Shown piece by piece: positions 6,612-12,935 of a DNA stretch of 25,195 bases. Location of the stretch: the NCBI GenBank assembly GCA_036381835.1, contig DASVCA010000214.1, positions 1 through 25,195 of the forward strand, given 5' to 3'. The notes under the pieces were generated by a model, which worked only from the letters and a program-made list of their open reading frames with translations, was not told the DNA's origin and did not search any database. The DNA comes from DASULK01 sp036381835 (lineage in GTDB: Bacteria > Actinomycetota > Actinomycetes > Mycobacteriales > Micromonosporaceae). The position numbers and the translations under genes are program-made. The first letter of the stretch is position 1, and each line of letters starts with the position of its first letter.

Positions 6612-7361
6612 GTGTCCGCACTGCTGATCGGTGGCTGCGCTCTCGCCTGTGCCGTCGCCGGCTCGATGGTTCCGCCGTTCGCCTACCGGCTGTCCGTGCC
6701 GTACGGTGAGCCGGCACGTGGCTCCTGCATGGGCTGCGCGGCGCCGTTACCGTCCGGCAGGGCCGGCTGGCTGAGATCGCGCTGCGGCGACTGCGGGCGT
6801 CGTCTCGGGCCGCACCGCTGGATGACCGGGGCGATCGCGGGACTCGCCGGCGGCCTGCTCGCTGCGGCGCTCGGGCCGGTGGCGGTGCTACCGCTTTTCC
6901 TGGGTATCGGGCTGCTCGGTGTGCTGCTCGGGGCGATCGACGTGGCTTGTCATCGGCTGCCCGATCCGCTGGTGTTGCCTGCTCTGGGGCTCACCCCGGT
7001 GCTGCTCGCCGGTGTGGCGACGTTGACCGGGGGATGGGACGACTGGTTGCGGGCCCTGCTCGCCTTCCTGCTGTTGGGCTCGGTGTTCACCGGCATGGCG
7101 CTGCTGCCCGGCGGCGGGTTCGGCATGGGGGACGCCAAGGTGGCCGCCCTGCTCGGTTGGTATCTCGGCTGGCTCGGATGGCCCCAGGTCCTCTTCGGCG
7201 CGGTCCTCCCCTGGATGGTCAACGCGCCCCTACTGTTGGTACTACTGGCGTCTGGCCGAGTGGGTTGGAAGACCCGAATGGCGTTCGGTCCGCCGCTGCT
7301 GATCGGGTGGCTGCTCGCTGTCCTCACGTACGGGCACACGGCACTGATTCGGCATTGGTGA
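6612..7361 (+). CDS. Prepilin peptidase (A24 family) of the Tad locus
   Basis: Integral membrane aspartyl protease that cleaves the leader of Flp pilin and probably the TadE/TadG pseudopilins. The two catalytic Asp are Asp110 (GAIDVACHRLPDPLVLP) and Asp174 in the GxGD motif (FGMGDAK), numbered from the GTG at 6612. At the N-terminus a CxxC-x15-CxxC set (Cys39, 42, 58, 61) matches the zinc-binding cytoplasmic domain of PilD/ComC-type enzymes, usually absent from short TadV/CpaA peptidases. Six to eight hydrophobic helices follow. The 249-aa start at 6612 lies 10 nt after the M23 gene; an in-frame GTG at 6561 would overlap that gene. It is the first gene of the Tad locus. Confidence 0.9.
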   Translation: MSALLIGGCALACAVAGSMVPPFAYRLSVPYGEPARGSCMGCAAPLPSGRAGWLRSRCGDCGRRLGPHRWMTGAIAGLAGGLLAAALGPVAVLPLFLGIGLLGVLLGAIDVACHRLPDPLVLPALGLTPVLLAGVATLTGGWDDWLRALLAFLLLGSVFTGMALLPGGGFGMGDAKVAALLGWYLGWLGWPQVLFGAVLPWMVNAPLLLVLLASGRVGWKTRMAFGPPLLIGWLLAVLTYGHTALIRHW

Positions 7362-7553
7362 GTGGACGTTTGTTGCTCTTACTGACCCGGATATGGCTGC
7401 GACACGGTCTGATTGTTGACTGATTCGCCTCGGTAATGAGTTGTTTACTGTTTCCGCCGGGACCGGATGCCAGGTCTCCGGGGAAAGTGTCAGGACCGTG
7501 GGCGTCGCGCTTTTTCGGTCCGTGCTCCGAGTGCGTGCGAGAGAGGAAAATCC
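7362..7553 (+). promoter_or_regulatory. flp leader and probable promoter region
   Basis: A 192-nt gap, noticeably more AT-rich than its surroundings around 7370-7450, separates the prepilin peptidase gene from flp. TTGACT at 7416-7421 resembles a -35 element, but the following TAATGA (7434-7439) is only 12 nt away, so the promoter assignment is weak. GAGAGGA at 7541-7547 is an excellent Shine-Dalgarno sequence 6 nt before the flp GTG. Confidence 0.35.
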
Positions 7554-7730
7554 GTGAAGAAGCTCGTAGCTAAGCTGCGCCGCTGGGACGAGGGTGCTTC
7601 CGCAGTGGAGTACGGCCTGCTGGTGGCGCTCATCGCCGTCGCGATCGCGGCCACCGTTAGCCTGCTCGGTGGTGCCCTCGACGCCAAGTTCGACGACGCC
7701 AGGAACTGCATCGAGTCGAGTACTTGCTAG
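7554..7730 (+). CDS. flp: Flp/Fap-type major pilin
   Basis: Major structural subunit of the Tad pilus, 58 aa as prepilin. A basic leader (KKLVAKLRRWDEG) ends at Gly14. The cleavage motif is G/ASAVEY with the essential Glu at +5 and Tyr at +6, followed by a ~23-residue hydrophobic helix (GLLVALIAVAIAATVSLLGG). The mature form would be 44 aa. Two cysteines (Cys52 and Cys58, the last residue) in the short exposed tail could form a disulfide, which is not universal in Flp pilins. The GTG at 7554 has a strong Shine-Dalgarno sequence 6 nt upstream. A stable hairpin follows, suggesting higher expression than the downstream assembly genes. Confidence 0.95.
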   Translation: MKKLVAKLRRWDEGASAVEYGLLVALIAVAIAATVSLLGGALDAKFDDARNCIESSTC

Positions 7731-7779
7731 CTGGCGGGTGTTTCGTCAACGAGCGCAATGTGCGGTGATCGAACGGTGA

Positions 7780-7805
7780 TGTGAGCCGGCGACGTCCGGC
7801 TCACA
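7780..7805 (+). terminator. Hairpin after flp
   Basis: A perfect 10-bp stem (TGTGAGCCGG at 7780-7789, CCGGCTCACA at 7796-7805) with loop CGACGT lies 49 nt after the flp stop and before the next Tad genes. It has no U-tract. The likely role is partial termination or 3'-end stabilisation, which would make flp mRNA more abundant than the assembly genes. Confidence 0.6.
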
Positions 7806-7842
7806 CACCACCGACCCGTCCTGCAGCGCTCGTGCCAACGCG

Positions 7843-7965
7843 ATGCGACTTCGACCGAGTACGCAGGCCGCGTTCATCGCGGTAGTAGCCGCAGCGGTGA
7901 TCGCGGTTTTCGGCGGAGCAATTCTCGGTCTGTTCGAAAGCGCGAACACGATGATCCCCTGGTGA
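7843..7965 (+). CDS. Candidate small membrane ORF between flp and tadE
   Basis: Possible 40-aa product starting MRLRPSTQAAF, with one hydrophobic helix (FIAVVAAAVIAVFGGAILGL) and ending in MIPW. Its hydrophobic part lines up without gaps with the Flp helix: AFIAVVAAAVIAVFGGAI against ALIAVAIAATVSLLGGAL, 10 of 18 identical, followed by a shared F-acidic-x-A. The G/xxxxE cleavage motif is missing. The stop lies 12 nt before the tadE ATG, in the same direction. Against it: no Shine-Dalgarno sequence is visible, and third-position G+C (about two thirds) is lower than in neighbours. It could be a degenerate second pilin, a Tad accessory peptide, or chance. Confidence 0.45.
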   Translation: MRLRPSTQAAFIAVVAAAVIAVFGGAILGLFESANTMIPW

Positions 7966-7977
7966 TGTCGGACGGTG

Positions 7978-8385
7978 ATGGTGCACGAAGTTGGCCAGTT
8001 GCGGGACCGGGGTGCCGCTGCCGTGGAATTCGCCCTGCTCCTGCCCGTCGTATTGTTGATCATTTTCGGCATCATCGATTTCGGCCGGATGTTGAACGCG
8101 CAGCTCACGCTCACCCAGGCCGCCCGGGAGGGCGCCCGAGCCACCGCGTTGTTCGACGAGACGCAGGGGGCCGCGCGAGTTCAGCGGGCCGCCCAGGGTC
8201 TCGGTACGGTCGAGTCGGACATCGACCAGTGTCCGTCGCAGCCCGGGCCCGAGCATGATGCCCAAGTCACCGTCACGTACGACTTCACCTTCGTCACGCC
8301 CCTCGGCTTCATCGCGGGTTGGCTCAACGGGGCGAACGACACCATCGAGTTGACCGGGCAGGGAGTCATGCCATGTCTGCACTGA
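7978..8385 (+). CDS. tadE: TadE-like pseudopilin
   Basis: Minor pilin/pseudopilin of the Tad system, anchored by an N-terminal helix with most of the protein outside the membrane. The TadE signature is clear: RGAAAVEFALLLPVVLLIIF, with a pilin-like G/AAAVEF processing site, then IIDFGRMLNAQLTLTQAAREGAR, the family's typical post-membrane segment. Length is 135 aa, typical for actinobacterial TadE. Two Cys are present in the outer part. The ATG at 7978 is chosen; the adjacent in-frame GTG at 7975 is an equal possibility, and neither has a strong Shine-Dalgarno sequence. The 3' end overlaps the next gene by 13 nt. Confidence 0.92.
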   Translation: MVHEVGQLRDRGAAAVEFALLLPVVLLIIFGIIDFGRMLNAQLTLTQAAREGARATALFDETQGAARVQRAAQGLGTVESDIDQCPSQPGPEHDAQVTVTYDFTFVTPLGFIAGWLNGANDTIELTGQGVMPCLH

Positions 8386-9572
8386 GCAGCCGTGCGCCGT
8401 TACGGGATCCGGAGGGGTGGCGGCCGGGGCGGGGAGGCACCCTGCGGTGGTTGCGCCGTGACGACCGGGGCGCGGTCGCCACCGTCTTCGGCATCCTGCT
8501 CACCGGTGGCGTACTGCTCGGCATGCTCGCCCTCGTCGTTGACGTCGGCCAGCTCTACGCCGAGCGTGAGGAGCTGCAGACCGGCGCTGACGCGGCAGCG
8601 CTCGCGCTCGCCAAACAGTGTGCGGCTGACCCGACCGCCTGCACGGTGACCGATCGGGTGGCGACCGCCACCGAATACGCCGCGGCGAAGAACGCTCGGG
8701 ACGGGGCGGCGGCGGTTGAGGTCTGCGGCAGGGTGGCCGGGGTGTTCGACCTCATCGATTGCACCGGCAGTGGGATGGAGATGCCGGACAACCTGACCCG
8801 ATGCCTCGGCGATCCGCCCACCGGTAGCCGGCCCTACCTTGAAGTGCGTACCAGGACCGAGCTTCCCGACGGCAGGACGTTATTCCCGGCGACGTTCGCG
8901 CAGACCCTGCTCGGTAACGGCGACTACCAGGGCGCCACCATCGCGGCCTGTGCCCGGGTGTCCTGGGGTGCGCCGAAGGCCGGGATCGCGGTCACCTTCT
9001 CGAGGTGCGAGTGGGATGCGGCCACGAACAACGGCATGGATTTCCCGCCGGCACCGCCGTACCCGCCGAACCCGCTGCCGGACGCGGGTTACGAGGTCGT
9101 GCTCAAGCTTCATGATTCACAGAGCGGTTCCGGATGCCCGGCGGAGCCGCCCGGCTCGGACCTACCCGGTGGTTTCGGCTGGCTCGACGACGGTAGCTCG
9201 GACGACTGCCGCACGAGCACCTTCGACGTGGAGCCGGGGAACGCGGTGTCGGACGCGTGCCTGTCACTGCTCGATTCGCTCACCGATAGCGCTGCGACGG
9301 CTCAGGTCCTCTTCGTACCGATCTTCGACGACGTCTCCGGGCAGGGAGCGAACGGGGAGTACGAGATCAATACGATGGAGGCCTTCGTGCCCACCGGCTA
9401 TTTCTTTGCTGCCGGCCAGGGCAAGAACAAGCGATCCTGGCTGACGAATCAGCATTACTGCGCCGGCCAGGAGCGGTGCATCTACGGCTACTTCGTCAAC
9501 GTCAGGATCACCGGCGTCGAAATCGGCGAACTTGAAACGGTCGGAGCCACCGTCATCTCACTCATCGGCTGA
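8373..9572 (+). CDS. tadG: TadG-like Tad pilus protein without VWA domain
   Basis: Membrane-anchored Tad component of 399 aa. The N-terminal Tad domain is typical: DRGAVATVFGILLTGGVLLG, then LALVVDVGQLYAEREELQTGADAAALALA. The outer region (about residues 75-399) contains 12 Cys, several in loops resembling disulfide-stabilised extracellular domains, and a Pro-rich segment (PPAPPYPPNPLP). Canonical TadG of Gram-negative bacteria ends in a von Willebrand A domain; I find no DxSxS metal site here, and a complete one appears on TadB instead. The ATG at 8373 has AGGGAG at 8360-8365, 7 nt upstream, and overlaps tadE by 13 nt. Its role is probably pilus anchoring or assembly at the cell surface (inference). 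Confidence 0.88.
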   Translation: MSALSSRAPLRDPEGWRPGRGGTLRWLRRDDRGAVATVFGILLTGGVLLGMLALVVDVGQLYAEREELQTGADAAALALAKQCAADPTACTVTDRVATATEYAAAKNARDGAAAVEVCGRVAGVFDLIDCTGSGMEMPDNLTRCLGDPPTGSRPYLEVRTRTELPDGRTLFPATFAQTLLGNGDYQGATIAACARVSWGAPKAGIAVTFSRCEWDAATNNGMDFPPAPPYPPNPLPDAGYEVVLKLHDSQSGSGCPAEPPGSDLPGGFGWLDDGSSDDCRTSTFDVEPGNAVSDACLSLLDSLTDSAATAQVLFVPIFDDVSGQGANGEYEINTMEAFVPTGYFFAAGQGKNKRSWLTNQHYCAGQERCIYGYFVNVRITGVEIGELETVGATVISLIG

Positions 9573-9606
9573 CTCCCAATCCAACTAACGCATCAGGAAG
9601 TTCTTC

Positions 9607-10380
9607 ATGACTCGTCGGATTATCACGATCACACTAGCGGTGCTGCTCGCCGCGCTCGGCACTGCCGGCGTTTTGTTCTACGCGTTCAGTGCGGATGATC
9701 GGGCGCGGGCGAGGATCAGCGATGCGGTGACGGTCGCGATCGCCAACCAGCGGATTCCGGTCGGTACGACCGGTGCCCGAATTCGGGCCGAGAAACTGGT
9801 TCGATTGGAGCGGATGCCGAGATCATCGGTGCCCAGCGACGCGCTCCCCGCGGTCGGGGCCGAATACGACAAGTTGGTCCTCACCTCGGACGTCGCCGCC
9901 GGGCAGGTGCTCTTGGCGGCGAACTTCGGCGAGCAGAGCACCGTCACGAGCGGACTGCGACTGCCGGAAGGCAAGATGGCGGTGACCGTACATACGGGCG
10001 CGCCGCAGCAGGTGGCCGGGTATGTGCGCCCTGGCTCTCAGGTGGCGATCTTCCTGACCTACGGGGTGCTCGACAACAAGGGCAAGGAAACCAAGATCAA
10101 GCGGACCCGGCTGCTGCTCGACCGGGTCGAGGTGATCGCCGTCGGTGGTTACACGCCGCAGCGAGAGGACGGAGACCGTGACGCCACCGAGCAGAACGGT
10201 GCCGGAAACGGAAGCCTTCTGCTCACCCTCGCGGTTGATCAGCAGGAGGCGGAGCGGCTGGTCTTGGGGCTGAACACGGGGAGCCTCTACCTCGGCCTCG
10301 TCACCGACACCGTGCAGCTCAAGCCGGGCACCGGGGTGGAGAACACCGACCGGGGCGGCGGCGTGACCCCCATCTTCTAG
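9607..10380 (+). CDS. cpaB: Flp pilus assembly protein CpaB/RcpC
   Basis: Tad pilus assembly protein with an SAF domain, 257 aa. An N-terminal signal anchor (about residues 4-28, IITITLAVLLAALGTAGVLFY) is followed by the SAF-like segment: VAIANQRIPVGTTGARIRAEKLVRLERMP, then the region around TSDVAAGQVLLAANF. The remainder, GKMAVTVHTGAPQQVAGYVRPGSQVAIFL, is the RcpC/CpaB family domain. In diderms RcpC works with the secretin; in this apparently monoderm organism without a secretin gene the protein probably contacts cell-wall polymers (inference from the SAF fold). The start has AGGAAG at 9595-9600, 6 nt before the ATG. The gene lies 34 nt after tadG and 17 nt before cpaE. Confidence 0.9.
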   Translation: MTRRIITITLAVLLAALGTAGVLFYAFSADDRARARISDAVTVAIANQRIPVGTTGARIRAEKLVRLERMPRSSVPSDALPAVGAEYDKLVLTSDVAAGQVLLAANFGEQSTVTSGLRLPEGKMAVTVHTGAPQQVAGYVRPGSQVAIFLTYGVLDNKGKETKIKRTRLLLDRVEVIAVGGYTPQREDGDRDATEQNGAGNGSLLLTLAVDQQEAERLVLGLNTGSLYLGLVTDTVQLKPGTGVENTDRGGGVTPIF

Positions 10381-10397
10381 CGGTCGCGGGGGACCAC

Positions 10398-11585
10398 ATG
10401 ACCATCCTGTACGAGCCGCAGCGGCGTAACGGCCAGCAGATCGGCGTTCTCTTCACCGACGTACACACCGCGGCCTCCCGAGCGGATCTGCAACGGCTCC
10501 TCGCCGACTTCCCGGATGAGTTGCTCGTGGTCTTCGGACCCGGTGTGGAGTTGTCCGAGGCACTCGGCATCGCAGCCGAGTACCGGGTCAGCCGGCCAGC
10601 CCTTGGCACCGTCCTGGTCCGAACCAGGGTGGACGTGGACCTTTTGGGTGAGGCGCTACGGGCCGGTATCCGAGAGGTGGTGGCCGCCAACGACTCGGTG
10701 GAGCTGCTTGCCGCATGCGCCCGGTCGATCACCGTGTCCCAACAGATGGCACCGGCCGCCGGGCTGAGTGCCAAAGGCGGCGCGCCCGGTCCGGACGCGA
10801 AGGTGATCACCGTGTTCGCGGCGAAAGGCGGCTGCGGCAAGACCACCATCGCCACCAACCTGGCGATCGCGCTCGCCGCAAACGGCAGCAGGCGAGTCGG
10901 TCTGATCGACCTGGATCTCGCTTTCGGCGATGTCGCGATCATGCTGCAACTGGTGCCCGACAGGAGCATCGCGGATGCCGTCGAGTTCGGTGACGAACTA
11001 GGCGCTGATGCACTGCGCACCCTGTTCACGCCCTATGGGCCGGGTGTCGACACCCTGCTCGCGCCGCCCAACCCGGCCGATGCGGAACGAGTCAGCGGAC
11101 GGGTGGTGGCGGAGGTGCTACGTCTGGCCAAAGGCATGTTCGACTACCTGGTCATCGACACCCCACCCCAGTTCACCGACCATGTGCTGGCCGCCCTGGA
11201 CGTGTCGTACCTACACGTCCTGCTCACCACGCCGGACATCCCGGCACTGAAGAACCTGCGCATCACCCTCGACACGTTCGATCTGCTGGACCTCCCGAAG
11301 GAGCACCGGCTGATCCTGCTCAACCGCTCCGACGCCAAGGTCGGACTGACCGCAGCCGACATCGGCCGGGTCATCCGGGAACCGATCGCGGCTTACGTGC
11401 CATCCAGCCGGGACGTCCCGGTCTCCATCAACCGTGGGGTGCCGATCGTGGTCGACAATCCGCAACATCCAGTCAGCAAGGCGATCCGGGACTTCGCCGT
11501 CGCACGTTTAGCCGGTGGGGTTTCCGCCAAATCCGGTTCACCGAGCCTGCGCGGCCTGCGTGGACTACTCGGTCGGGGTCGGTGA
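10398..11585 (+). CDS. cpaE: CpaE/TadZ-like ParA-family ATPase
   Basis: Tad pilus localisation ATPase, 395 aa. Residues about 10-115 form an atypical receiver-like domain (LVVFGPGVELSEALGIA, ALRAGIREVVAANDS). A MinD/ParA-type ATPase domain follows from about 134: the deviant Walker A motif KGGCGKTT (143-150) with its signature Lys143, then LIDLDLAFGDVAIML (169-183), and DYLVIDTPPQF as the Walker B region. The Leu/Asp-rich segment ADAVEFGDELGADALRTLFTPYG corresponds to the usual CpaE middle. In other bacteria TadZ recruits the pilus machine to a particular cell site. The Shine-Dalgarno sequence is GGGGGA at 10388-10393, 4 nt before the ATG. cpaF begins 3 nt after its stop. Confidence 0.93.
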   Translation: MTILYEPQRRNGQQIGVLFTDVHTAASRADLQRLLADFPDELLVVFGPGVELSEALGIAAEYRVSRPALGTVLVRTRVDVDLLGEALRAGIREVVAANDSVELLAACARSITVSQQMAPAAGLSAKGGAPGPDAKVITVFAAKGGCGKTTIATNLAIALAANGSRRVGLIDLDLAFGDVAIMLQLVPDRSIADAVEFGDELGADALRTLFTPYGPGVDTLLAPPNPADAERVSGRVVAEVLRLAKGMFDYLVIDTPPQFTDHVLAALDVSYLHVLLTTPDIPALKNLRITLDTFDLLDLPKEHRLILLNRSDAKVGLTAADIGRVIREPIAAYVPSSRDVPVSINRGVPIVVDNPQHPVSKAIRDFAVARLAGGVSAKSGSPSLRGLRGLLGRGR

Positions 11586-11588
11586 ACG

Positions 11589-12935
11589 ATGAGTCTCACC
11601 GAACGTATCGCTCGACACTCGGCCGCGCAGCCTGGCGACCGCCGACCGACGGGACGCAACCGAATCCTGGCCGACCTGAGGCGGCGGGTGCACCAGGAGC
11701 TGCAGGACATCCTCGGTCCCACGCTCTACACCGAACGTTCGACGGAGGTGCTGGAGCGGCAGGTACGCGACACCTTGCAGAACGTCCTGAACAAGGACCA
11801 GACGGCGCTCACCGCGGTGGATCGGACCCGGATCATCTCCGAGATATGCGATGAGGTCCTCGGCCACGGCCCGATCGAGCCGCTGCTGCGTGACCCGGAT
11901 ATCAGCGAGATCATGGTCAACGGCCCGGAACGCATCTACGTCGAGCGGTTCGGCCACATCACTCGGGTGGACGCTGCCTTCATCGACGAGGAGCATCTCC
12001 GGCGGGTCATCGACAAGATTGTGGCGCGGGTAGGCCGACGGATCGACGAGAGCAGCCCCATGGTGGATGCCCGCCTACCGGACGGTAGCCGGGTCAATGC
12101 CGTGCTGCCACCCGTCGCCATCGACGGAGCCAAGCTGACTATCCGAAAATTCGCCGCCGATCCGTACACGGTCGACGATTTGGTCGCGTTCGGCACCATG
12201 TCCCGAACCGTCGCCGATCTGCTCGCCGCCTGTATCCGCGGCCGGATGGACATCCTGATCAGCGGCGGCACCGGCACCGGCAAGACCACCACCCTCAATG
12301 TGCTCTCGCAGTTCTTGCCCGGCGACGAGCGGATCATCACCATCGAGGACGCCGCGGAGCTGCAACTGCACCAGGAACACGTCCTGCGGCTGGAATCCCG
12401 CCCGCCCAACATCGAGGGGCGGGGCGAGATCACCATCCGTGATCTGGTACGCAACGCGCTGCGGATGCGGCCGGACCGGATTGTCGTCGGAGAGGTCCGC
12501 GACGGGGCCGCATTGGACATGCTGCAGGCGATGAACACCGGTCACGACGGCTCGCTGACCACGGTGCACGCGAACTCGCCGCGTGACTCGCTCTCGCGGC
12601 TGGAGACCATGGTGCTGATGGCCGGGATGGACCTGCCGGTTCGGGCCATCCGCGAACAGATCGCATCGGCGATCGACCTGATCGTGCACCAGGCCCGGCT
12701 CAAGGACGGTACCCGCCGGATCACCCACGTGACCGAGATCGTCGGTATGGAGGGTGACGTGATCAGTACCCAGGACATCTTCGTCTACGACTTTCGTGCC
12801 GGGAGGGACGAGCACGGACGGTTCCTGGGCACCCTGCAGCCCACCGGCCTGCGTCCGCGGTTTGTCGACAGATTGGCCGACATGGGCGTGACGGTCGATC
12901 CCGGGACGTTCGGCCTTGTCGCACCGCTCCGATGA
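11589..12935 (+). CDS. cpaF: Tad secretion ATPase CpaF/TadA
   Basis: Hexameric secretion ATPase of the type II/IV family that powers Flp pilus assembly, cytoplasmic, 448 aa. The N-terminal domain has the CpaF motif DPDISEIMVNGPERIYVER (102-120). The catalytic core has Walker A GGTGTGKT (226-233), the Asp box TIEDAAEL (251-258), the Walker B motif RIVVGEVRD (297-305), and the His box GHDGSLTTVHAN (318-329). All are intact. The conserved RMRPDRIVVGEVRDGAALDMLQAM stretch is diagnostic of the TadA/CpaF clade rather than PilB. The ATG at 11589 follows cpaE by 3 nt, and the stop overlaps the next start by 4 nt (ATGA). Confidence 0.96.
   Translation: MSLTERIARHSAAQPGDRRPTGRNRILADLRRRVHQELQDILGPTLYTERSTEVLERQVRDTLQNVLNKDQTALTAVDRTRIISEICDEVLGHGPIEPLLRDPDISEIMVNGPERIYVERFGHITRVDAAFIDEEHLRRVIDKIVARVGRRIDESSPMVDARLPDGSRVNAVLPPVAIDGAKLTIRKFAADPYTVDDLVAFGTMSRTVADLLAACIRGRMDILISGGTGTGKTTTLNVLSQFLPGDERIITIEDAAELQLHQEHVLRLESRPPNIEGRGEITIRDLVRNALRMRPDRIVVGEVRDGAALDMLQAMNTGHDGSLTTVHANSPRDSLSRLETMVLMAGMDLPVRAIREQIASAIDLIVHQARLKDGTRRITHVTEIVGMEGDVISTQDIFVYDFRAGRDEHGRFLGTLQPTGLRPRFVDRLADMGVTVDPGTFGLVAPLR

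Noticed and set aside
7416..7439. TTGACT with TAATGA as a flp promoter
   Set aside because: The 12-nt spacing is too short for a standard sigma-70-type promoter. Kept only as a weak hint in the leader entry.
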